A program made the position numbers and the translations under genes. The notes under the pieces are model-generated. The model was not told the origin of the DNA. It made no database searches and saw nothing but the letters and a program-made list of their open reading frames with translations. Positions 1-5,833 of a DNA stretch of 8,115 nt are shown here, one piece after another. Source of the DNA: Milkweed yellows phytoplasma str. MW1 (GTDB taxonomy: Bacteria; Bacillota_I; Bacilli_A; Acholeplasmatales; Acholeplasmataceae); NCBI RefSeq assembly GCF_000309485.1, contig NZ_AKIL01000081.1, positions 1 through 8,115 of the forward strand, given 5' to 3'. Positions within the stretch are counted from its first letter, which is position 1. Every line of letters begins with the position of its first letter.

Positions 1-39
1 ATTTTAAAAAATAAAATAATAAATTTATCTAAATTATTG
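1..39 (-). terminator. Possible weak AT-only terminator after rpmH
   Basis: Just past the rpmH stop, the minus strand reads AATAATTT-AGAT-AAATTTATT, which can fold into a short A/T-only stem with one bulge, followed by a T-rich stretch running to the window edge. There is no G+C in the stem, so stability would be low. This is a guess from base composition and position only; rnpA often follows rpmH in bacteria and would lie outside the window. Confidence 0.25.
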
Positions 40-186
40 TTAATTAACCGATGAAACAGTTAATTTTGCACGTCCTTTTCTTCTTCTTGCAGATAAAACA
101 CGACGACCGCCAACAGTGGCAATTCTTGCTCTAAAGCCATGCGTTCTTCTTCTTTTAATTTTACTTGGTTGATATGTTCTTTTCAT
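40..186 (-). CDS. rpmH: 50S ribosomal protein L34 (bL34)
   Basis: A 48-residue, very basic protein beginning [19 protein letters not shown] and continuing [17 protein letters not shown], the classic L34 pattern. L34 is a small protein of the large ribosomal subunit, bound mainly to 23S rRNA. Length fits the family (about 44-48 residues). It starts at ATG (184-186) behind an AAGAAGG Shine-Dalgarno sequence (199-205) about 12 nt upstream, and stops at TAA (40-42). The usual C-terminus near LTVS is extended by three residues (SVN). In many bacteria rpmH lies next to rnpA and near dnaA and oriC; here it follows a peptidase gene on the same strand, and the other side is cut by the window edge. The identification is secure. 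Confidence 0.97.
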   Translation of the reverse strand: MKRTYQPSKIKRRRTHGFRARIATVGGRRVLSARRRKGRAKLTVSSVN

Positions 187-234
187 AAAAATTCCAAACC
201 TTCTTTATTTTTTTGTTAGTCATTGTTGAAAAAA

Positions 235-264
235 ATATTAAAAATTTAAGATAACTTCCGTTAA
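235..264 (-). promoter_or_regulatory. Candidate weak promoter for rpmH
   Basis: In the 105-bp gap between the peptidase stop and rpmH, the minus strand carries TTAACG (259-264) and TAATAT (235-240) separated by 18 bp. Each matches four of six positions of the sigma-A consensus. In DNA this AT-rich such matches arise easily by chance. The position, about 50 bp upstream of the rpmH start, is reasonable. Confidence 0.25.
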
Positions 265-291
265 TAGCGACTTTTAAATGGTAAATTTTTA

Positions 292-1355
292 TCAATTTAA
301 TAAAATATCTTCTACTTTTTTATCATCTAATTTTTGCACCAATAAAACTAAAAGTTTGATTGTGTTTTCGATGTCTTCTTTGTGGATGATAGAAGCGTGA
401 GAATGAATATATCTGGTCGGAATATAAATGACTACAGATGCTTGCGCCTTCATTTTGTATATGCATAGAAGCGGCTTCAGTTGTTCCTCCGGATGGAAGC
501 GGTTCTTGAAAAGGTATCTTATTTTCTTGAGCTATTTCCATAATATAATCTCTTAGCCCTTTATGAGCGATCAAACCTTGATCGAAAAAAGATAATTGAG
601 GACCTTGTCCTAAAACTTTTTTAGAAACGTTTTTATCGCCCGGAACATCATCTGACACTCCTACATCAACAGCTATAGCTATTTGGGGTTTCACTTTATT
701 AGTGCTAGTTTTTGCACCTCTTAAACCAACTTCTTCTTGTACTATAAAAGCGCCAACACATTGGTTAGGATTGTTTTTTAAAGTTTTTAACACTTCCATC
801 ACCACTAAAGCGCCGGCACGATTATCAATCGCTTTCGCTAATAAAAAGTTATAATTACCTAAAGTTCTAAATTCTGTGTAAGGAGTAACCATATCCCCCT
901 AATCTTACACCTAATTCTTCAGCTTCTTCTTTATTTTGCACACCTAAATCTAAGAATAAACTGCTCATTTCGGGTTTTTTGTATCTTTCTGACGGAGCCA
1001 AAGAATGAGGAGGTTTAGCGCCTGTAACGGCGAATAAAACACCTTTTTTAGTATTTATTTGCCATGTTTGGGCTAACATTACTTTAGAAACCCAACCGCC
1101 GATAGTTTGAAATTTAACAAAACCTTCTTTAGTGATTTCGCTAACCATCAAACCAACTTCATCAACATGTCCAGCAAGAACTATTTTAGGACCTTTATCG
1201 CCTTTATAAGCTAATAAACTGCCTAAATTATCGTATTCAATTTTATCAACTTGACCTTCTACATTATTTTTAATGTATTGGTTAACTGCTTTTTCTTGAC
1301 CAGAAATACCATTCAACATGGTTAAATCTTTCATTTTTTGTAATAAATCAGACAC
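292..1355 (-). pseudogene. ysdC: M42-family metallo-aminopeptidase, two single-base frameshifts as given
   Basis: An M42 (COG1363, FrvX/YsdC/glutamyl aminopeptidase type) cytosolic dinuclear-metal aminopeptidase, which removes N-terminal residues from peptides. Family landmarks are present in order: AGHVDEVGLM (His63 and Asp65, metal and catalytic region), AKAIDNR (bridging Asp), VQEEVGLRGAKT (Glu-Glu, general base and ligand), AVDVGV (Asp ligand), IAHKGLRD, and RYIHSHASI (His ligand). The reading frame breaks twice. There is one extra C in the five-C run at 895-899 (between RLG and DMVTPYTEF) and one extra base near 442-446 (between IQNEGA and VVIYIPTRYIHSH). Removing both restores exactly 353 residues, a normal family length, ending DDKKVEDILLN with TGA at 292-294 followed by TAA. 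The start is GTG (1353-1355) behind AAAGGAG (1363-1369). It lies about 32 bp past the tail of the upstream membrane-protein gene, so co-transcription is likely. The symbol is inferred from B. subtilis synteny with infC-rpmI-rplT. Sequencing error and recent decay cannot be told apart here. Confidence 0.9.
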
Positions 1356-1444
1356 GACAAATCTCCTTTAGTTTATTGATTATAAGTTTATTCATTAGAC
1401 GGTTTTACATTAGGTTGTGAATTGTTTTTCGCTTGTTCTTTTTT

Positions 1445-2023
1445 TCAATTTTTTTCTTTAATAACTTTATACGTATCTTTAACAAACAAGAATAGGTAAA
1501 CGAAAAATATAATTGCTAATGCAACTGATAAAGATTGTAAAATAGTATTTTGCAAGTCAAATTTTGCTCCTAATAAATAAGAACTTAACCCGAAAAGCAT
1601 CAAATAAGAAAAAAAGGCAAAATTAGATTTTTTTTGTTCTTCTTTAGTATAATACACATAAATTTGAATTAAAAAATGAACTATAAAAATATAAGCGATG
1701 ATATTAGTCAATTCAAACATCTTAGCTATATATTCATTATTAATTAAAGGTTTTGCAGATAAGCCAACAGAAATCAAACTTAAAACTGCACTTTCTATAA
1801 AAAATAAAAACTTTATAAAGCCTTTATTTTTTTTTAAATTAGCGAAAGCAAAAAAATAAGCAAACAAAATAATAGAAATAGCTAATAAAATATTGCTCAA
1901 TTGCCACCCTTGGTATTCAATTTTGGTAGGGTTCCATAAAGAATAAGAGGCAACAAAAGAAAAAATTGCTTTTAATAAATTCAAAACGATTTTGCGTTTA
2001 GGACTTGTTTTTTTCATTTCCAT
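1445..2023 (-). CDS. Six-helix integral membrane protein of unknown function
   Basis: I do not recognise this 192-residue protein. After a basic N-terminus (MEMKKTSPKRK) it shows about six hydrophobic segments, near residues 13-31, 41-62, 69-90, 104-124, 134-152 and 162-182, and ends in a short Lys-rich tail. It has no cleavable signal peptide and no visible catalytic motif, so it is presumably a small membrane protein with the basic N-terminus inside. ATG (2021-2023) is chosen because AAGGTG lies 11 nt upstream (2035-2040); a second ATG two codons later is also possible. It sits 34 bp after rplT and before the M42 gene, in the place where B. subtilis has the membrane proteins ysdA/ysdB, though I see no clear sequence likeness. 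The frame ends at TGA (1445-1447) but continues in frame for 18 more codons to TAA at 1388-1390. Confidence 0.8.
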   Translation of the reverse strand: MEMKKTSPKRKIVLNLLKAIFSFVASYSLWNPTKIEYQGWQLSNILLAISIILFAYFFAFANLKKNKGFIKFLFFIESAVLSLISVGLSAKPLINNEYIAKMFELTNIIAYIFIVHFLIQIYVYYTKEEQKKSNFAFFSYLMLFGLSSYLLGAKFDLQNTILQSLSVALAIIFFVYLFLFVKDTYKVIKEKN

Positions 2024-2057
2024 ATATTATAAAACACCTTTCTTATGTGTTATAAAT

Positions 2058-2726
2058 TTAATTTTTCTTAATAACTTTTTCAAGAGATTTAATCAAATCT
2101 GCTTTTTTCATTTTATAAGCGTCATCTATATTATATGTTTTAGCTATTTTTTTTAAATCTGTTACAAGCATTTTGTTTAAGTCTAATTCTTCATTTTTTT
2201 CAACTTCTGCTTCTTCTGGCACTTCTTCAGTCGATTCAAAATTTGATTCAACTGGATGATTTTCTTCTAATTGAACTTTTACTTCTTTTTTTGTTGTTTT
2301 TTCTGATGTATTTTTTTCCTCTTTTTTTGGAGTTTTATTAGCTTTTTGTTGCGCTAAAATAAATTCTTTTTTCGCTAAATGTTCTTTAACTAATTCAACA
2401 TAACTAGCAAACATATCGGGTTCTTGGTAAGCTATATCAGCTAATATTTTACGATTAACTTCTACTCGGGCTAATAAAAGGCCATGGATAAATCGTGAAT
2501 AACTAATGTTGTTATTAATACAACCAGCATTAATTCTAGTAATCCATAATTTTCTAAAATTACGTTTTTTCTGTCTTCTATCTCTATAAGCGTACTGAAG
2601 CGAACGCATAACTTGTTCGTTAGCTGTTTTATAAAGAGTGCTTTTAGAACCGAAATAACCCTTCGCTAATTTTAATACTTTTTTACGACGTTTATGTCTT
2701 GCGTTAACAAAATTTATTTTAACCAT
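2058..2726 (-). CDS. rplT: 50S ribosomal protein L20 with acidic C-terminal extension and Rho_N/SAP-like domain
   Basis: Residues 1-120 are a typical bL20, with [48 protein letters not shown] and [13 protein letters not shown]20 is essential for early assembly of the large subunit, and in Firmicutes it also represses its own operon by binding the infC leader RNA. The family is usually about 118 residues; this protein has 222. Residues 125-180 form a low-complexity Lys/Glu/Thr linker that becomes strongly acidic ([19 protein letters not shown]). Residues 183-218 read [18 protein letters not shown] then [13 protein letters not shown], which resembles the helix-extended-helix Rho N-terminal/SAP fold found on nucleic-acid-binding proteins. 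The start is ATG with AAGAAGG (2734-2740) 7 nt upstream. It is 38 bp downstream of rpmI in the infC operon. The ribosomal part is certain; the tail domain is a motif-level inference. Confidence 0.96.
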   Translation of the reverse strand: MVKINFVNARHKRRKKVLKLAKGYFGSKSTLYKTANEQVMRSLQYAYRDRRQKKRNFRKLWITRINAGCINNNISYSRFIHGLLLARVEVNRKILADIAYQEPDMFASYVELVKEHLAKKEFILAQQKANKTPKKEEKNTSEKTTKKEVKVQLEENHPVESNFESTEEVPEEAEVEKNEELDLNKMLVTDLKKIAKTYNIDDAYKMKKADLIKSLEKVIKKN

Positions 2727-2764
2727 CTTTTTTCCTTCTTTCTTAGTTAAATGTTGAGATTATA

Positions 2765-2953
2765 TTAAATAAGATGTTTAATTCTTTTTACATCAGAAGG
2801 ATCAACTTGTACAACCCCTCTTAATTGTCTATTTTGTTTAGTCGTTTTAGAACCTGCTAAATGGTTTTTATAAGCATGTCCTCTTAAAAATTTGCCTGTA
2901 CCTGTGATTTTGATGCGTTTTTTCAAACCTTTATGAGTTTTTTTCTTTATCAT
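2765..2953 (-). CDS. rpmI: 50S ribosomal protein L35 (bL35)
   Basis: A 62-residue basic protein with the L35 pattern: KKKTHKGLKKRIKITGTGKF, LRGHAYKNHL, and QNRQLRGVVQVDPSDVKRIK. L35 is a small large-subunit protein. Length is normal (about 62-66). It starts at ATG (2951-2953) with an AAGAAGG Shine-Dalgarno sequence (2959-2965) 5 nt upstream. It lies between infC (31-bp gap) and rplT (38-bp gap), the near-universal infC-rpmI-rplT order. In B. subtilis all three are controlled by L20 acting on the leader before infC, and the leader seen here suggests the same. Confidence 0.97.
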   Translation of the reverse strand: MIKKKTHKGLKKRIKITGTGKFLRGHAYKNHLAGSKTTKQNRQLRGVVQVDPSDVKRIKHLI

Positions 2954-2984
2954 AATTACCTTCTTATATTAATTCAAATTTTAG

Positions 2985-3539
2985 TTATTTTATTTTTTTA
3001 GAATTTAAGGGAACTAAAAGAGCCGACATTTGACGACCTTCTAATTTCGGAAATAAATCAATTTTAGATACATCTTTTAAATCAGATATAATTTGTTGAA
3101 AAACTTTTTTACCTAATTCTGAGTGAACTATCATTCTTCCAGGAAAAAACATAGTTATTTTAACTTTGTCGCCTTTAACTAAAAAATCACGAACTTTTTT
3201 AACTTTGTATTCTAGATCGTTAGCTTGAATATTAGGACTAATACGCAGTTTTTTCAAAACCGTTATATTTTGTTTTTTTTGAATTTTCTTTAATTTTTTT
3301 TGTTGATCATAATAAAATTGAGAATAATCCATCAAACGGACAACTTTAGGATTTGAATTACCATTAATTAAGACAACATCTATATCTTTAGAATCAGCTA
3401 AATCAAGTATTTTGGATTTTTCAAAAACGCCTATTTTATCGCCTTTTTCATCAATAACTAAATATTCTCCGTAAGGTATATTTTCATTGAATAAAACATC
3501 AACTTTTAAATTATCTTTTTTATTTTTCTTGTATTTAAT
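2985..3539 (-). CDS. infC: Translation initiation factor IF-3, probable AUU start
   Basis: IF3 binds the 30S subunit, blocks premature joining of 50S, and checks the start codon and initiator tRNA. The N-domain begins around VDVLFNENIPYGEYLVIDE and continues DKIGVFEKSKILDLADSK, DVVLINGNSNPKVVRLMDYSQF. A Gln/Lys-rich linker (YYDQQKKLKKIQKKQ) leads to the C-domain (LRISPNIQANDLEYKVKKVRDFLVKGDKV, GRMIVHSELGKKVF, KLEGRQM). The IF3 frame has no ATG, GTG or TTG before residue 69 (TTG, mid-domain), so a start there would remove the N-domain. The frame stays open back past an AAAAAAGGAG Shine-Dalgarno sequence (3550-3559). The only plausible initiator is ATT at 3537-3539, 10 nt after it, giving 184 residues. 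AUU starts are known for infC in E. coli and Bacillus, where they support IF3 autoregulation. The alternative is an ATG at 3587-3589 joined by a one-base frameshift in the A-run near codon 8. Confidence 0.9.
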   Translation of the reverse strand: MKYKKNKKDNLKVDVLFNENIPYGEYLVIDEKGDKIGVFEKSKILDLADSKDIDVVLINGNSNPKVVRLMDYSQFYYDQQKKLKKIQKKQNITVLKKLRISPNIQANDLEYKVKKVRDFLVKGDKVKITMFFPGRMIVHSELGKKVFQQIISDLKDVSKIDLFPKLEGRQMSALLVPLNSKKIK

Positions 3540-3549
3540 ATCGAATAAA

Positions 3550-3555
3550 CTCCTT
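3550..3555 (-). promoter_or_regulatory. infC Shine-Dalgarno site supporting the AUU start
   Basis: The minus strand reads AAGGAG here, within a longer AAAAAAGGAG. It lies 10 nt upstream of the in-frame ATT (3537-3539). A nearer ATT, 3 nt from the site, is out of the IF3 frame and meets a stop after two codons. The strong site explains how a non-AUG codon could be used. Confidence 0.65.
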
Positions 3556-3600
3556 TTTTAGAAATAATATTTTTTTCAAAATATTTCATTTTATAAAAAA

Positions 3601-3622
3601 CTAAATTAAAACTAAATTAAAA
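3601..3622. repeat. Two tandem copies of an 11-bp unit upstream of infC
   Basis: CTAAATTAAAA occurs twice head to tail with no mismatch, between the leader terminator and the infC start region. On the minus strand it reads TTTTAATTTAG twice and continues the U-rich stretch after the attenuator hairpin. It may be simple slippage in AT-rich DNA. Confidence 0.7.
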
Positions 3623-3623
3623 C

Positions 3624-3652
3624 AAAAAAGTACTTATCATAAAGTACTCTCC
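3624..3652 (-). terminator. Intrinsic terminator (attenuator) in the infC leader
   Basis: On the minus strand AGTACTT (3642-3648), loop TATGAT, and AAGTACT (3629-3635) form a perfect 7-bp stem followed by a run of T (3624-3628). Bases 3649-3652 (GGAG) can add A-U and G-U pairs with the T-run. The hairpin lies about 85 nt before the infC start and about 160 nt after the predicted transcription start, which is where an attenuator belongs. GGAGAG (3647-3652), at the foot of the 5' arm, is complementary to CTCTCC (3761-3766) early in the leader, offering a six-base competing pairing that could prevent termination. Confidence 0.65.
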
Positions 3653-3808
3653 GGATAAAACCATAATAAAAATAAATTTTATTTAGCTGTTACAAAAGAC
3701 AACTATTATTTAAATTTATTGTGCTTTTCGCCTAAAAATTATCACAATTTTTCAGGCAGAGGAGAGAATCTCTTCATTTTCACATTTTTTATTTCATTTT
3801 TTTAATAC
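3624..3808 (-). ncRNA. Structured leader RNA of the infC-rpmI-rplT operon (L20-leader type)
   Basis: From the predicted start near 3808 the untranslated leader holds several foldable elements. First is CTCTCC (3761-3766) in a small AGAG/CTCT hairpin. Next is a long hairpin of GCCTGAAAAATT (3746-3757) with AATTTTTAGGC (3730-3740), 11 pairs with one bulged G. Then a two-part helix pairs AATAAATTT (3712-3720) with AAATTTATT (3671-3679), enclosing TAGTTGT (3699-3705) with ACAGCTA (3684-3690). It ends in the terminator. Position and architecture fit the Firmicutes L20 leader, in which excess L20 binds the RNA and promotes termination before infC. The pairings are read directly; assignment to the family is by context, since a covariance search could not be run. 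Confidence 0.65.
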
Positions 3809-3814
3809 AAATTA

Positions 3815-3842
3815 ATTATACAATAAAAATGCCTTTTATCAA
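3815..3842 (-). promoter_or_regulatory. Strong sigma-A type promoter of the infC operon
   Basis: The minus strand has TTGATA (3837-3842; five of six consensus bases), a 16-bp spacer and a perfect TATAAT (3815-3820). Transcription would begin near 3808, giving a leader of about 270 nt before infC. It sits just past the opp terminator, as expected for the start of a new transcription unit. Confidence 0.8.
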
Positions 3843-3917
3843 CGAGAAAATATTGGCCTTACATTTTTGAACCAAAAAAAATTTCAATATCTTCTTAATG
3901 TCGTAAGAATAAAACAA

Positions 3918-3960
3918 AAAAATAAAACTAAATTGTTGAAAAAAATTTAGTTTTATTTTT
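3918..3960 (-). terminator. Terminator of the opp operon, overlapping the oppF stop codon
   Basis: A perfect 17-bp inverted repeat: AAAAATAAAACTAAATT at 3918-3934 and its complement at 3944-3960, with a 9-nt loop. On the minus strand it ends in a T-run (3911-3922 is mostly T), typical of an intrinsic terminator although the stem is AT-rich. The oppF stop codon TAA (3953-3955) and the last Lys codons lie inside the 5' arm, so the coding end and the terminator share bases. The repeat is nearly symmetric and could also slow plus-strand transcripts. Confidence 0.75.
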
Positions 3961-4756
3961 GATATTTGTGCGGATCAGGTTCATAGATAGCATCAATTAA
4001 TTTTTTAGTATAAGGATGTTCAGGATTTGAAAACAATAAATCGCTAGTTTTTTCTTCTACTATTTTACCTTTATAAATCACTATAATACGGTCGCAAAAA
4101 TATTTAACAATCGATAAATCATGAGAAATAAACAGCATAGTTAAAGATAATTTTTGATTTAATTCTTTCAATAAATTAATAATTTGCGCTTGAATAGAAA
4201 CATCTAAAGCAGAAACAGGTTCATCGGCAACAATTAATTTAGGTTCTACTATTAAAGATCTAGCGATAGCGATACGTTGTTGCTGTCCGCCTGAAAATTG
4301 ATGAGGAAAACGATATAAATCTCTTTCGTTTAAACCTACTAAAGCGATCATTTTCTTAATTTTTTCATCAATAATTTGTTTATCTTTGATTTTTTTTGCA
4401 TAAAGGTCTTCGGCCAAAATTTCTTTTACTAACATTCTCGGATTCAAGGCAGATGCGGGATTTTGAAAAACCATTTGTATTTCGCTTAAAAGTAGTTTTC
4501 TATTATCTTTAATTTTTTTGTTATTTTCAGCTAATAAATAATTTTTATCGCCATTATGGAAAAGCAATTTACCTTTGGTAGGATGGTAAATACCTGTAAT
4601 AATTTTACCAATAGTAGTTTTTCCGCTGCCCGACTCTCCTACTAAGCCAACAATTTCGTTTTTATTAATTTTAAAATTAACTTTTCTTAAAGTTTCAAAG
4701 CCATTAGGAAAAGTGAAAGAAATATTATTAAAGTCTAAAACTGTTTTGTCAGACAT
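3953..4756 (-). CDS. oppF: Oligopeptide ABC transporter ATP-binding protein OppF (short form)
   Basis: One of the two cytosolic ATPases that power peptide import through OppBC. The 267-residue protein shows Walker A GESGSGKT (40-47), Q-loop Gln98 (VFQNPASALNPRM), signature FSGGQQQR (154-161), Walker B LIVADE (174-179) with the D-loop SALD after it, and the switch His212 (ISHDLS). The Opp/Dpp-specific HPYTKKL follows at 247-253. The protein then stops at EPDPHKYQK, whereas OppF proteins usually run to about 310-330 residues with a C-terminal oligopeptide-transporter domain; that part is absent. The start is ATG (4754-4756), 4 bp after oppD, with AAGGAGG (4771-4777) inside the end of oppD, so translation is probably coupled. 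It is the last gene of the operon. OppF rather than DppF is chosen by gene order; substrate size cannot be read from sequence. Confidence 0.92.
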   Translation of the reverse strand: MSDKTVLDFNNISFTFPNGFETLRKVNFKINKNEIVGLVGESGSGKTTIGKIITGIYHPTKGKLLFHNGDKNYLLAENNKKIKDNRKLLLSEIQMVFQNPASALNPRMLVKEILAEDLYAKKIKDKQIIDEKIKKMIALVGLNERDLYRFPHQFSGGQQQRIAIARSLIVEPKLIVADEPVSALDVSIQAQIINLLKELNQKLSLTMLFISHDLSIVKYFCDRIIVIYKGKIVEEKTSDLLFSNPEHPYTKKLIDAIYEPDPHKYQK

Positions 4757-4760
4757 TTTA

Positions 4761-5804
4761 TTAAATAAAACCTCCTTTTCTTCTTAATAATTGGATAAAT
4801 GCAGGCGCTTCATATTTAGGTGCCAAAGAGTGGAGTAACCAAGTGGCAGCGAAATGAGAAGCGCTAATCGGAAACATAGGAGGTTCTTTTTCAAAGTCTA
4901 TTTTCAAAGCATAAGGATTTCTAGGAGCAAAAGCATCTCCTTGAGGGATAAAAGTTAAAACAGGCGGTTGACCTTTAATAAAGTTTAAATTTTCTTCTTT
5001 AGTATTTAAATTCGGCATAGATTGTAATAAAGCCCAAGTATAAGGATGATGAGCATTATAAAAAATATTGTTTATTTGACCTATTTCAACAATTTTACCA
5101 GCGTACATAACTGCTACTCGATCAGCCATGCTTGCAATAACTCCTAAATCATGAGTAATGAAAATAACTGACAATTGACGTTCTTTGGTAATTTTTTTAA
5201 TTAATTCTAAAATTTGTTTTTGCACGATAGGATCTAGAGCAGTAGCGGGTTCATCGCAAATCAATATTTCCGATTCATTAGATAGTGCAATAGCTATAAC
5301 TATTCTTTGGCATATTCCCCCTGATAATTGGTGCGGATATAGATGATATTTATTGTCTGCCTCATCAATGCCCATTTCTTTCATCAATTGAATTGTTTGT
5401 TTTTTAAAATCAGCTTTAGAATAATTTTTATTGTCTCTTTTAGCTTTAATTTTGAAAACCTCTTCAATTTGTTTGCCAACCTTCATTAAAGGATTTAAAC
5501 TAGTCATAGAGTTTTGAAAAATCATAGTAATTTTTCGCCCTCTAATCTGATTGAAATCCTTATCTGTTATCTTGATTAAATCCTGATTTTCATACAGTAT
5601 TTCACCTTTTTTAACAATAGCGTTAGAAGGCAAAAGGCCTGCGATAGATTTAGAGGTGATAGATTTTCCGCTGCCTGATTCGCCACAAATAGCAAAAATT
5701 TCCCCTTTTTGAAGGGTAAAATTAACCCCTCTCAAAGCGTAAATCATACCTTGAGAAGTGTTAAAATTAATTTGTAAATCGATTATTTTTAAAATATCGC
5801 TCAA
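4761..5804 (-). CDS. oppD: Oligopeptide ABC transporter ATP-binding protein OppD
   Basis: The second ATPase of the peptide importer, working as a heterodimer with OppF under the OppBC channel. In 347 residues it shows Walker A GESGSGKS (41-48), Q-loop Gln97 (MIFQNSMTSLNP), signature LSGGICQR (160-167), Walker B ILICDE (180-185), D-loop TALD (188-191) and switch His218 (ITHDLG). The HPYTWALL element and GQPP lead into the C-terminal domain. In many OppD/DppD proteins that domain has four cysteines able to hold an iron-sulfur cluster; here the matching positions are D290, N296, D303 and T321. The start is TTG (5802-5804) with AGGAG (5812-5816) 7 nt upstream. The last codons (RRKGGFI) double as the oppF ribosome-binding site. 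It is 29 bp after oppC. Confidence 0.94.
   Translation of the reverse strand: MSDILKIIDLQINFNTSQGMIYALRGVNFTLQKGEIFAICGESGSGKSITSKSIAGLLPSNAIVKKGEILYENQDLIKITDKDFNQIRGRKITMIFQNSMTSLNPLMKVGKQIEEVFKIKAKRDNKNYSKADFKKQTIQLMKEMGIDEADNKYHLYPHQLSGGICQRIVIAIALSNESEILICDEPATALDPIVQKQILELIKKITKERQLSVIFITHDLGVIASMADRVAVMYAGKIVEIGQINNIFYNAHHPYTWALLQSMPNLNTKEENLNFIKGQPPVLTFIPQGDAFAPRNPYALKIDFEKEPPMFPISASHFAATWLLHSLAPKYEAPAFIQLLRRKGGFI
4771..4777 (-). promoter_or_regulatory. oppF Shine-Dalgarno site embedded in the end of oppD
   Basis: AAGGAGG on the minus strand, encoding part of the RRKGGF end of OppD. It sits 14 nt before the oppF ATG, somewhat far but with no competitor. The overlap suggests translational coupling of the two ATPase subunits, which are needed in equal amounts. 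Confidence 0.6.
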
Positions 5805-5833
5805 ATTGCAACTCCTAATTAATTTCTTTTTTA

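Noticed and set aside
292..1355. Reading the peptidase as separate genes (323-892 and 867-1355)
   Set aside because: The pieces are consecutive parts of one M42 protein; the apparent start of the second piece (MVTPYTEF) is internal to the family sequence and has no start signal.
1379..1384. TATAAT on the minus strand upstream of the M42 gene as a promoter
   Set aside because: There is no recognisable -35 at 16-18 bp, and the sequence is likely in DNA this AT-rich; short intergenic gaps favour read-through from the infC promoter.
2026..2031. Perfect TATAAT on the minus strand just before the membrane-protein gene
   Set aside because: It lies only 2 nt before the ATG, so a transcript from it would start inside the gene, past the Shine-Dalgarno site and start codon.
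2985..3335. A short 116-residue IF3 starting at TTG 3335
   Set aside because: It begins in the middle of conserved IF3 sequence (VVRLMDYSQF) and would remove the N-domain, which is fully present upstream in the same frame.
3540..3952. tRNA, CRISPR or mobile-element ends in the largest gene-free gap
   Set aside because: The repeats there are explained by the leader hairpins, an 11-bp tandem duplication and the opp terminator; there are no cloverleaf features, regularly spaced repeats or transposase remnants.
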